Shown in pieces: positions 7,852 to 16,948 of a DNA stretch of 64,000 nucleotides (positions are counted from its first letter, which is position 1; the number at the start of each line of letters is the position of its first letter). Source of the stretch: Flexivirga aerilata. GTDB taxonomy: Bacteria; Actinomycetota; Actinomycetes; Actinomycetales; Dermatophilaceae. Position numbers and translations under genes: made by a program. The notes beneath the pieces were generated by a model, which saw only the letters and a list, made by a program, of their open reading frames with translations, was not told the DNA's origin and did not search any database. The stretch spans positions 1,240,001-1,304,000 of the forward strand of contig NZ_JABENB010000001.1 in the NCBI RefSeq assembly GCF_013002715.1, read 5' to 3'.

Positions 7852-9245
7852 CGGTCGCTCCCGAGGGCCGTGCTGAGGTCGTCCTGGAGGCGGTGCATCG
7901 CACCGCGGGTGCCGGCGGCGGAGCCGGTGACGGCTCCGACGACGTTCTTGATCAGGGCCGTCTCGACGGCCGCCTGCTGCGGTGGCGCCGGGATCGGGCC
8001 GGTGCCCGGGAACTTGTCGAGCGTGTCGTAGAAGACCCGCCAGTGCGCCGGGCCCTTGCCCCGGTAGAGCGCCGCATCGACCAGGGAGCGGCGGGTCGGG
8101 GTGGTGTTCGGATCCGGGATCGACAGCTGCATGCCGCGCCGGGTGGTGCAGAACTTGATCCACTCCCACGCCTCGTCCTTGCGGTGCGAGGTGCGCATGA
8201 TCGCGTAGCCGGCCGCACCGAACTGTGCGCGCTGGCTGCGCCACCGCGGGAAGAACTGCACGTCGTAGGCGCTCCCCGGCATACCCGCCTCGTGCAGGCC
8301 CTGCACCCAGTAGCCGCCGGCGGGGGTCATGCCGACCCGGCCGCTCGCGAACTGCGGCACCAGGGTGTCGCCGCCGCCCTGGGCCGGACTGCTGCCGAGC
8401 CCCTCGGCGACGATCCGACGCAAGAAGTCGAAGGTCTCCTCCACGCGTGGGTCGAGCGCGTTCGGCTCCAGCCAGAGCGGCCCGCCGGCTCGCCCGGCAG
8501 CGGCTGGGTCACCGGAATAGAAGCGTTTCCAGAGCCATTCGCCGCCGGTGGCCTGCGTCTGCTTGAGGATCGAGGTGTCGTTGGCGTAGAGCCAGGGCAC
8601 GACGCCACCCCACAGCCGGTTGGTCCAGTAGAACGGCACGGTGCCCGCCGGCGAGGTGCGCTTGATCGCGCGCAGCATCGTGTGGAAGTCATCCTTGGTC
8701 CAGTCGTCGGCGGGCCGCTCCAGCCCGGCCCGGCGCAGCGCGGCCAGGTTGAGGTACATGTCGGCCGCGTTGAAATCGCCCGGCACCTGGTAGAGGTGGC
8801 CGCGATACATGAAGGCCTCGACCAGGGCCGGGTGCACGTCGGAGAAGTAGTCCTGCATGACGTCGGCGTCGCGCAGGACGTAGCTGTCGAGCGGTTCGGC
8901 GAGCCGGTCGGCGAACAACTGCGCGCCCTCGGTCGCCACCATCACCACGTCGGGCGGGGTGCCGGCGGCGACCAGCGTCAGCACCTTGGCGAAGAAGTCG
9001 CTCCAGTCGGCGCCCTGGATCGCCTGGAAGCGGACCGGGATGTCGGGGTGCTCGGCGTGGAAGGCCTGCAACAGGCCCTGCCGGGCCGCGGCGTCCTGCG
9101 CCGTGCCGAGGATCGCGACCGTCAGGTCGTCCGAGCCGCGCCCCGGGATGTCGCGGCCGGTCAGCCGCGGGAAGCCGGCGGTGAGGGCGGCGATCGTGCC
9201 GACTCCGGCGATGCCGAGGGCGCTGCGGCGGGTGAATTCACTCAT
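7848..9245 (-). CDS. Extracellular sugar-binding protein (family 1), Tat-type signal, no lipobox
   Basis: A 465-residue type 1 solute-binding protein and first gene of the fructoside import operon. The N-terminus MSEFTRRSALGIAGVG has a twin-arginine motif and a hydrophobic stretch to about residue 25, but no lipobox cysteine follows it. Most Gram-positive ABC binding proteins are lipid-anchored, so this one may be held by an uncleaved signal or released. Mid-region motifs such as DWTKDDFHTMLRAIK fit the MalE-like fold. GGAG lies 7 bases before the ATG. A 13-bp inverted repeat just upstream (9259-9271) is a candidate LacI-type operator. Confidence 0.9.
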   Translation of the reverse strand: MSEFTRRSALGIAGVGTIAALTAGFPRLTGRDIPGRGSDDLTVAILGTAQDAAARQGLLQAFHAEHPDIPVRFQAIQGADWSDFFAKVLTLVAAGTPPDVVMVATEGAQLFADRLAEPLDSYVLRDADVMQDYFSDVHPALVEAFMYRGHLYQVPGDFNAADMYLNLAALRRAGLERPADDWTKDDFHTMLRAIKRTSPAGTVPFYWTNRLWGGVVPWLYANDTSILKQTQATGGEWLWKRFYSGDPAAAGRAGGPLWLEPNALDPRVEETFDFLRRIVAEGLGSSPAQGGGDTLVPQFASGRVGMTPAGGYWVQGLHEAGMPGSAYDVQFFPRWRSQRAQFGAAGYAIMRTSHRKDEAWEWIKFCTTRRGMQLSIPDPNTTPTRRSLVDAALYRGKGPAHWRVFYDTLDKFPGTGPIPAPPQQAAVETALIKNVVGAVTGSAAGTRGAMHRLQDDLSTALGSDR

Positions 9246-9258
9246 GGGTGCTCCAGAT

Positions 9259-9271
9259 CACGTAAATCGTG
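9259..9271. promoter_or_regulatory. Inverted repeat, candidate operator of the sugar operon
   Basis: CACG-TAAAT-CGTG centred 20 bases upstream of the binding-protein start on the minus strand. Size and position fit a LacI-family operator for the regulator encoded at 3677-4786, but no binding data exist. Confidence 0.4.
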
Positions 9272-9367
9272 TTAGGTAGCGTGCGGGAGCGCAGGTGCGG
9301 CTGTCAAGGGATGGCGCCTGATTCGTGTCAGGTCGCTTCCGGTGACGCGAGCCGCCGTCGATTTGAA

Positions 9368-9383
9368 TTGCGAACAAATGCAA
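9368..9383. promoter_or_regulatory. Second inverted repeat between divergent transporter genes
   Basis: TTGC-N8-GCAA in an unusually A+T-rich patch (9361-9385) between the divergent sugar operon and the amino-acid permease gene. It may be an operator or part of a promoter for either gene. Four-base arms are weak evidence. Confidence 0.25.
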
Positions 9384-9441
9384 CGGGATTCGGTTCGGGA
9401 ACGGGTCGCCGGAAATGCCCCGTTCGCCCGGTCCCTGGGAA

Positions 9442-9447
9442 TACCCT
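9442..9447 (+). promoter_or_regulatory. -10 box TACCCT of a leaderless-type promoter
   Basis: TANNNT hexamer 6 bases before the ATG of the permease gene at 9454. No ribosome-binding site precedes that ATG, so transcription probably starts at or next to the start codon. Confidence 0.5.
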
Positions 9448-9453
9448 GACCCG

Positions 9454-10962
9454 ATGGGACAGACGACCGGCAAGGCGCAGTCCTCACTGCTGCGCAAGAA
9501 GTCCGTGCAACAGGCGATCCGGGACACCGAGGGCGAGCACGGCCTCAAGAAGGAGATGGGCCCGCTCCAGCTGACCATCTTCGGGGTCGGGGTCATCGTC
9601 GGCACGGGCATCTTCGTGCTGACCGGCACCGCGGCCGCCGAGAAGGCCGGCCCGGCGGTGCCGCTGTCCTTCGTGGTGGCCGCCGTCGTGTGTGGCCTGG
9701 CCGCGCTGTGTTACGCCGAGTTCGCTTCCGCCGTGCCGGTGGCCGGCTCGGCATACACCTTCTCCTACACCTCACTCGGTGAGTTGTTCGCCTGGGTGAT
9801 CGGGTGGGACCTGATCCTGGAGTTCGCGTTCGGTGCCGCGACCGTGGCGAAGGGGTGGTCGGGCTACTTCACCAGCCTGCTGGCCGACGTCGGCATCGAC
9901 CTGCCGTCGTCGATCGCCGGCGAGGATGCCGTCTTCAACCTGCCCGCCGTGGTCATCGTCGGCATCGTCGCGGCGATCCTCGTGCTCGGCGTGCGGGAGA
10001 GTTCGCGGACCAACGTGATCGTCGTGGCGATCAAGCTGACCGTGATCATGATCGTGATCCTGGTTGGCTTCTTCTACGTCACCAAGTCCAACTGGACCCC
10101 GTTCATCCCCGACAGCAAGCCCGGCGACTCCGCCTCCGGCTTCGACCAGGCGCCGCTCATCCAGGTGTTGCTCGGCCAGCCGACGAGTTCCTTCGGGGTG
10201 CCCGGCATCTTCTTCGGTGCCAGCCTGGTGTTCTTCGCGTTCATCGGCTTCGACATCGTCGCGACCGCGGCCGAGGAGACCAAGCGCCCGCAGCGCGACC
10301 TGCCGATCGGCATCTTCGCGTCGCTGGCGATCTGCACCGTGCTCTACATACTGACCAGCCTCGTGGTGACCGGCATGGTGCCCTACGACAAGCTCACCGA
10401 CTCCAACACCAACGGCGCGCCACTCGCCTACGCCTTCGATCAGGTGGGCGTCAGCTGGGCTTCGACGGTGATCTCGATCGGTGCACTCGCCGGCCTCACC
10501 TCGACGGTGCTGATCCTGATGTACGGCCAGTCGCGGGTGTTCTTCGCGATGGCCCGCGACGGGCTGCTGCCGAAGTCCTTCTCGGCCGTGCACCCGAAAT
10601 TCAAGACGCCCTACCGCATCACGATCATCACCGCCGTGGTGGTGGCCGCGCTCGCCGCGTTCCTGCCGCTCCAGGTGCTCGGTGAGGCGACCAACATCGG
10701 CACGCTCTCGGCGTTCTGCCTGGTCTCGGTCGCGGTGATCGTGCTGCGCAAGAGCCAGCCCGACCTGCCCCGGTCGTTCCGCGTGCCGTGGGTGCCCGTT
10801 ATACCGATCCTCGCGGTGATCACCAGCCTCTATCTGATGATCAACCTGCCGGTCGGCACCTGGATCCGACTGATCGTCTGGATGGCGATCGGGATCGTCA
10901 TCTACTTCGTCTACGCGCGCCACCGCAGCAACCTCGCGCGCGGCGTCGGCGTCGACGAGTAG
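9454..10962 (+). CDS. APC-family amino-acid permease (cationic amino-acid transporter type)
   Basis: A 502-residue integral membrane protein with about 12 helices. The N-terminal block KKEMGPLQLTIFGVGVIVGT, followed by GIFVLTG, is the APC substrate-binding loop of helix 1, and helix 6 region FFAFIGFDIVATAAEETKRP is typical of the CAT/YfnA group. Start ATG 9454 is preferred because a TACCCT box lies 6 bases before it, whereas the in-frame ATG at 9415 would add a proline-rich tail of no family resemblance. Substrate is probably an amino acid; which one cannot be told. Confidence 0.9.
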   Translation: MGQTTGKAQSSLLRKKSVQQAIRDTEGEHGLKKEMGPLQLTIFGVGVIVGTGIFVLTGTAAAEKAGPAVPLSFVVAAVVCGLAALCYAEFASAVPVAGSAYTFSYTSLGELFAWVIGWDLILEFAFGAATVAKGWSGYFTSLLADVGIDLPSSIAGEDAVFNLPAVVIVGIVAAILVLGVRESSRTNVIVVAIKLTVIMIVILVGFFYVTKSNWTPFIPDSKPGDSASGFDQAPLIQVLLGQPTSSFGVPGIFFGASLVFFAFIGFDIVATAAEETKRPQRDLPIGIFASLAICTVLYILTSLVVTGMVPYDKLTDSNTNGAPLAYAFDQVGVSWASTVISIGALAGLTSTVLILMYGQSRVFFAMARDGLLPKSFSAVHPKFKTPYRITIITAVVVAALAAFLPLQVLGEATNIGTLSAFCLVSVAVIVLRKSQPDLPRSFRVPWVPVIPILAVITSLYLMINLPVGTWIRLIVWMAIGIVIYFVYARHRSNLARGVGVDE

Positions 10963-10982
10963 CCCCGCCTCCGCTCCGCCCA

Positions 10983-11044
10983 CTGACGGCTTCCTCGGCG
11001 AACGACGGTCCCATCGGGGCGTCACTCGCCGAGGGAGCCGTCAG
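10983..11044. repeat. Long intergenic hairpin H1
   Basis: Arms of 18 bases, CTGACGGCTTCCTCGGCG (10983-11000) and its complement at 11027-11044 with one mismatch, enclosing a 26-base loop that can itself partly pair. It lies just after the permease stop and ends 9 bases before a -10 box. It has no U-tract, so it may be a terminator of the permease gene or a REP-like element; size (62 bases) resembles the hairpin at 18720-18782. Confidence 0.7.
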
Positions 11045-11052
11045 TCGCGCTC

Positions 11053-11058
11053 TAGGCT
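11053..11058 (+). promoter_or_regulatory. -10 box TAGGCT of a leaderless-type promoter
   Basis: TANNNT hexamer 7 bases before the ATG at 11066, with no Shine-Dalgarno sequence in between. The same TAGGCT occurs at purD and at the LLM oxidoreductase gene. Confidence 0.6.
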
Positions 11059-11065
11059 GGCCGGC

Positions 11066-12019
11066 ATGGACGGTCGCCTCGGAGTGCTCGGTGTCGGACC
11101 ACAGGGCGAACAGCTCTACCGCCACGTGCTGCGTGCCCCGGGACTGACGCTCGCGGCGCACGTTGCGCAGCTGGGCTGGACCGACTACGAGGCGGAGCAC
11201 GCGATCGAGCAGCTGCGCGCGCGGCGGTTGGTGCGGGTCACCGACCTCGGCGAAGTGGTCGCCGACCATCCGCGCGCGGCGCTCGAGCGGGTGGTCAGCG
11301 CCGAGGAGGCGCGCCTGGCGACCCGGCGACAGGATCTCGCCCGGGTGCGCGACGCGATCGACAGCTTCGTGACCGATCACCGTGTCGGACAAGAGATTTC
11401 GGCGGTCGATCAGCCGGTGCGCGAGCGCGTCGACCGGGCGGTGCTCGCGTCGGTGCACGAACACCTGATGGCCTCGACGGTGGGCGTCGTGCGGCAGACG
11501 CTCTCGGTCGTGCCGGACGGCTCGGTCGATGACTACCCGACCGTGCGGCAACAGCTGGAGTCCGGGCGCGAGCAGCGCACGCTCTATCTGCCGAGCGCCC
11601 TCGACGGTGACAGTTCGTGGGTGTCCGACTGGGCGGCGCTGGGGGAGCAGCAGCGCATCGCCGGCCAGTTGCCTTCCGACTTCGTCTGTTTCGGCGACGA
11701 GGTGGCGCTCGGGTCGACCGACTGGGGTCGCACCGACGGCGACTCCGTCGTGCTGCGCGACCCGATGGTCGTGGCCGCGTTCGTCGCGCTCTTCGACCGG
11801 TTGTGGGCCGCGGCGTCCCCGATGGACGCGACCGCGGACACCTCGCAGGCACTGGTCGACTGGATGCGGCAGGGCCTCACCGACGAGGCGATCGCGCGGG
11901 CGATGGGCATCTCGCTGCGCACCGTACGCCGGCGCATCGCGGCGCTGATGAGCGACCACGACGTCGCCACCCGCTTCCAGCTGGCGCTGCGGATCGCCGA
12001 GCGCAAGCAGTCCGACTGA
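11066..12019 (+). CDS. LuxR-type regulator with TrmB-like N-terminus
   Basis: A 317-residue protein. Residues 1-75 resemble a TrmB/wHTH domain (TLAAHVAQLGWTDYEAEHAIEQLRARRLVRV). A middle sensor-like region follows, and the C-terminus has a LuxR HTH (LTDEAIARAMGISLRTVRRRI). The second gene of this architecture is at 24012-25031 on the other strand. No receiver domain is present, so it is not a phosphorylated response regulator. Targets are unknown; such proteins are abundant orphan regulators in actinobacteria. It is preceded by a TAGGCT box with leaderless spacing. Confidence 0.85.
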   Translation: MDGRLGVLGVGPQGEQLYRHVLRAPGLTLAAHVAQLGWTDYEAEHAIEQLRARRLVRVTDLGEVVADHPRAALERVVSAEEARLATRRQDLARVRDAIDSFVTDHRVGQEISAVDQPVRERVDRAVLASVHEHLMASTVGVVRQTLSVVPDGSVDDYPTVRQQLESGREQRTLYLPSALDGDSSWVSDWAALGEQQRIAGQLPSDFVCFGDEVALGSTDWGRTDGDSVVLRDPMVVAAFVALFDRLWAAASPMDATADTSQALVDWMRQGLTDEAIARAMGISLRTVRRRIAALMSDHDVATRFQLALRIAERKQSD

Positions 12020-12040
12020 CTCGCGCCCGGCCGACCAGTC

Positions 12041-13465
12041 TTACGAGTCGAATCCGAGACCCGCCCGGTCGAGGGTGCGCAACCAGAGGTCGCGCCTGCC
12101 CTCCGCGTGGTCGGCCCGGTCGAGCGAACGCCGCGTCAGCTCGATCCCGATGCTGGCCAACGGCTCGGGCGGGAACGGCAGTGGCGCCTCCCGGACCATC
12201 CGCAGCCGGGTGCGTTCGGTGTCGAGACCGTCCAGCAGATCCAGCATCACGTCGCCGGCGAACCTGCTGGCGCCGACGCCGAGCCCGGTGAAGCCAGCCG
12301 CGTGCGCGACCCGGCCCGCCCGGGCCAGGCCGAAGAACGCGCAAAATCTGGTGCAGGTGTCGATCGGGCCGGCCCACCGGTGCGCGATGCGAATGCCCTC
12401 CAGCTGCGGGAACGTCGTCAGCAGGTGCGCGGTGAGCCGCCGATAGGTCTCCGGCCGATGCTCGTATGACGGTGCGACCCGCCCGCCGCGGTGGTGCACC
12501 GCGTCATACCCGCCGAAGAGGATGCGCCCGTCGCCGGTCAGCCGGTAGTAGTGGAACTGGTTGGCCAGGTCGTCGATCCCGCGACGGCTGTGCCAGCCGA
12601 TCGCGTCCCGCTGCTGCGCCGTCAGCGGCTCGGTGACCACGACGTAGTCGTAGACCGGCACGGTGTGCCGCCGATAGCGACGCAAGAGTGCGGGAAACAC
12701 GTTGGTGGCCAACGCGACTCGGTCCGCGGTCAGCGTGCCGCCGGAGGTCTGCAGCCGGACCGGGCCGGTGCGACCGGTCTCGACGGACCGCACCGGTGTG
12801 CGCTCCACGATCTCGACCCCGAGCGACTCGGCGAGACCGGCGAGCGCGCGCACGGCTTTCGCCGGGTGCAGCAGCGCGTCGCCGTCGGCTGTCAGCCCCG
12901 CCAGATAGGTCGGGCTGGCGACCTCGGCGCGCACGGCGGCCTCGTCGAGGAAGGTCCCCTCATCGGCTGCCGCGGCGGCTCGCAGCCACTCGACCTGGTG
13001 CGGCTCGACCGCGACCGACAGTGAGCCGGTCTGCTCGAACTCGGTGTCGAGGCCGTGGTCGGCGAAGGTCGCCGCGATGCCGGCGAGGTTGTCCCGGCCG
13101 AGCCGGTCGAGCCGTGCCAGCTCCTCGGGCCAGCGGGACCGGCCGTTCTCCTCGCCGTGGGTGAGTGACGCCGCGCAGAAGCCGCCGTTGCGGCTCGATG
13201 CGGACCACCCAAGGCGCCCGCCCTCGATGAGCGTGACTGTGCGGTGCGGATCGCGTTGCTTGGCCCGCACGGCGGTCCACAACCCGGTGAATCCGCCTCC
13301 CACCACTGCGAGTTCGGTGTGTCGGTCGGAGCGGAGGGCGGGTCGCGGGTCGCCGAGCGGCGCGTCGTCGTTCCAGAAGCAGGAGTCGCGCGCGGTCGCG
13401 AGCGACGAGGTGACGGCCGCGGGGTGGGGTGCCTGCCGCTCGAAGACCGTGTGAGAGCGCGCCAT
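12041..13465 (-). CDS. FAD-dependent amine/amino-acid oxidoreductase (DAO family)
   Basis: A 474-residue flavoprotein. The FAD Rossmann motif VVGGGFTGLWTA lies at about residues 54-65, and RNGGFCAASLTHG resembles the GGxC/S loop of gamma-glutamylputrescine oxidase-type enzymes. The C-terminus FTGLGVGASRFAGDVMLDLL is the second FAD contact. Start ATG 13465 has AGGA 7 bases upstream; the in-frame start at 13498 lacks a site. It probably oxidises a secondary amine or D-amino acid or a polyamine derivative. No clear pathway partner is adjacent. Confidence 0.85.
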   Translation of the reverse strand: MARSHTVFERQAPHPAAVTSSLATARDSCFWNDDAPLGDPRPALRSDRHTELAVVGGGFTGLWTAVRAKQRDPHRTVTLIEGGRLGWSASSRNGGFCAASLTHGEENGRSRWPEELARLDRLGRDNLAGIAATFADHGLDTEFEQTGSLSVAVEPHQVEWLRAAAAADEGTFLDEAAVRAEVASPTYLAGLTADGDALLHPAKAVRALAGLAESLGVEIVERTPVRSVETGRTGPVRLQTSGGTLTADRVALATNVFPALLRRYRRHTVPVYDYVVVTEPLTAQQRDAIGWHSRRGIDDLANQFHYYRLTGDGRILFGGYDAVHHRGGRVAPSYEHRPETYRRLTAHLLTTFPQLEGIRIAHRWAGPIDTCTRFCAFFGLARAGRVAHAAGFTGLGVGASRFAGDVMLDLLDGLDTERTRLRMVREAPLPFPPEPLASIGIELTRRSLDRADHAEGRRDLWLRTLDRAGLGFDS

Positions 13466-13512
13466 ACTCCGATCCTGCCCGACGCGAGCCGGTCGCATGT
13501 GAGGATGGCGGC

Positions 13513-14901
13513 ATGACGCAGCTCAGCAAGGGTGCGAACACCGCCCTGCCCACAGCACGCGTGCGGGTCACCCTGCACTGGACGCCCAGGCCGGGGGTGC
13601 CGGACGTGGACGCGTCGGCGCTGCTCCTGCGCGCCGGTGGCCGGGTCGGCTCCGACGACGACTTCGTCTTCTACAACCAGCCGCAGCACGCGAGCGGTGC
13701 GGTGCGGCATACGGGCAAGACACCGGGCGCCGACTCGTTGGAGGTCGACGTGACCGCGCTGCCGGGTGACGTCGAGCGCGTCGTGCTCGCCGCCTCCGCC
13801 GACGGTGGCACGTTCGGCCAGGTGCCGGGGCTGACCCTGGTCGCCACCGACGCGGACAGTGGCGCGCAGATCGCGACCTTCCCGATGGAGGCGGCCGCCG
13901 AGACCGCCTTTGTCAGCGGCGAGCTCTACCAGCGCAACGGGCAGTGGAAGTTGCGCGCCGTCGGCCAGGGCTACAGCTCCGGGCTTGCCGGATTGGCAAC
14001 GGATTTCGGCATTTCGGTCGAAGGCGACGACGGTGCGGCTCCGCAGGCGCCCGAGCCCGCGCCGGCCGCGCCCCCTGCGCCCGCTCCACAGACGCCGCCC
14101 GCTGCACAGACGCCGCCGGCCGCGCCCCCTGCGCCCGACTTCGGCGCGCCGCAGTTCGAGGCGTCCGCGGCCCCGCAGTTCGGCAGCCCGCCGCAGGGTA
14201 TGCCGCAGCAGGCGCCCCAGGCAGCTCCTGCTCCGCCGCCCCAGCCGGCCACGCCACCGATCCAGCAACCGCCGGCACCCCAGCAGCACCAGGCCCCGCC
14301 CCAGCAGTCCGCCGGCGTGGTCAACCTCGACAAGGGCCGGGTCGATCTCACCAAGGGCGCCCGCGTGGACCTGGTGAAGTCGGCTGCGCCGCCGCTCTCC
14401 AACGTCGTGATGGGGCTCGGCTGGGACCCGGCGCCCGGCCGCAAGAGCATCGACCTCGACGCGTCGGTGATCGCCTACGACCAGGGCGGCAAGAAGCTCG
14501 AGATCGTCTGGTTCATGCACAAGAAGGAGTTCGGTGGCGCGATCCTGCACACCGGCGACAACCTGACCGGTGCCGGCGACGGCGACGACGAGCAGATCAA
14601 GGTCGACCTGCTGAACCTCCCGCCACAGGTGACGTCGCTGCTGTTCACGATCAACTCCTTCAGCGGGCAGAAGTTCACCGACATCCAGCGCGCGTTCTGC
14701 CGGCTGGTCGACGGCAACACCGGTGAGGAGCTCGTGCGTTTCGATCTGTCCGCATCACAGCCGGCGACCGGTGTGCTGATGGCGCTGCTGCGGCGCACCG
14801 GCCCGCAGACCTGGCAGATGCGGGCGATCGGCGACTTCCACGACGGCCGCACCGTCAAGAAGCTCGTCGGCCCCGGGCAGGCGCACGCGGTCGCGCCGTA
14901 A
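13513..14901 (+). CDS. Tandem TerD-domain protein
   Basis: A 462-residue protein with two TerD domains. The first (about 1-170) includes PDVDASALLLRAGGRVGSDDDFVFYNQ; the second (about 285-460) includes SIDLDASVIAYDQGGKKLEIVWF and DEQIKVDLLNLP. They are joined by a 100-residue Pro/Ala/Gln-rich linker. TerD domains bind Ca2+ through acidic loops and occur in tellurite and stress-resistance systems. The first domain keeps DVDAS and the second DLDAS, so both may bind metal. No other ter gene is nearby. GAGGA lies 7 bases before the ATG. Confidence 0.9.
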   Translation: MTQLSKGANTALPTARVRVTLHWTPRPGVPDVDASALLLRAGGRVGSDDDFVFYNQPQHASGAVRHTGKTPGADSLEVDVTALPGDVERVVLAASADGGTFGQVPGLTLVATDADSGAQIATFPMEAAAETAFVSGELYQRNGQWKLRAVGQGYSSGLAGLATDFGISVEGDDGAAPQAPEPAPAAPPAPAPQTPPAAQTPPAAPPAPDFGAPQFEASAAPQFGSPPQGMPQQAPQAAPAPPPQPATPPIQQPPAPQQHQAPPQQSAGVVNLDKGRVDLTKGARVDLVKSAAPPLSNVVMGLGWDPAPGRKSIDLDASVIAYDQGGKKLEIVWFMHKKEFGGAILHTGDNLTGAGDGDDEQIKVDLLNLPPQVTSLLFTINSFSGQKFTDIQRAFCRLVDGNTGEELVRFDLSASQPATGVLMALLRRTGPQTWQMRAIGDFHDGRTVKKLVGPGQAHAVAP

Positions 14902-14940
14902 GGGCGGCGCGCGGCGCCGGGTAGCCTGAGGCACTGCTCT

Positions 14941-14966
14941 GCAACATCACTTCGGCAACATCACTT
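14941..14966 (+). promoter_or_regulatory. Direct repeat upstream of purA
   Basis: Two copies of GCAACATCACTT (14941-14952 and 14955-14966) separated by two bases, a 14-base period, ending 23 bases before the purA start. They may be a tandem binding site in the purA leader or promoter, or a small slippage duplication. A TAGCCT box lies a little upstream (near 14931). Confidence 0.45.
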
Positions 14967-14968
14967 AA

Positions 14969-16568
<1,600 letters not shown>

Positions 16569-16613
16569 GCCAAACCGCTCTCCGGGCAGCGGCTTCTTCG
16601 CCATACTCCTCGC

Positions 16614-16937
16614 ATGCGGTGGTGCGCGGCGTGCGAGACGGACGCGGAGGTCAGGGGTGGTCGCTGCGTCCTGTGCGGCGAGCCGGCGTCCGGGCCGGAC
16701 ACGGCACGGCGCGCCACGCCTGCGGCACGTCCGGTCGCCCGGCGCGGGCCGTCGGGCGTGGTGATCGTGCTCGCGATCGCGGCGGCCTTCGTGACGATGG
16801 CCTTCGTGTCCGTGCTGGCTGCGGTCGCCTTCCAGCAGCCGTCGAGCCGGCCGACCATCCAGGTGACCGACTACGTGCCGGCCAGCGAGATCGGACTTCC
16901 GCCGGGCGCGGACTCGGCGCCGGCTGCCCGCCCGTAA
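16614..16937 (+). CDS. Zinc-ribbon membrane protein of unknown function
   Basis: A 107-residue protein. The first 25 residues hold a four-cysteine zinc ribbon (CAAC and CVLC), followed by a basic linker and a single membrane helix near residues 47-72 (VVIVLAIAAAFVTMAFVSVL), then a Pro/Ser-rich exterior tail. It lies between the purA cluster and lysS. Its TAA stop is also the first half of the lysS -10 box. Confidence 0.7.
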   Translation: MRWCAACETDAEVRGGRCVLCGEPASGPDTARRATPAARPVARRGPSGVVIVLAIAAAFVTMAFVSVLAAVAFQQPSSRPTIQVTDYVPASEIGLPPGADSAPAARP

Positions 16938-16940
16938 ACT
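16935..16940 (+). promoter_or_regulatory. -10 box TAAACT overlapping a stop codon
   Basis: The hexamer begins with the TAA stop of the preceding gene and sits 8 bases before the lysS GTG. No Shine-Dalgarno sequence lies between, so lysS is probably read from a leaderless mRNA. Confidence 0.6.
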
Positions 16941-16948
16941 GAGCGGTC

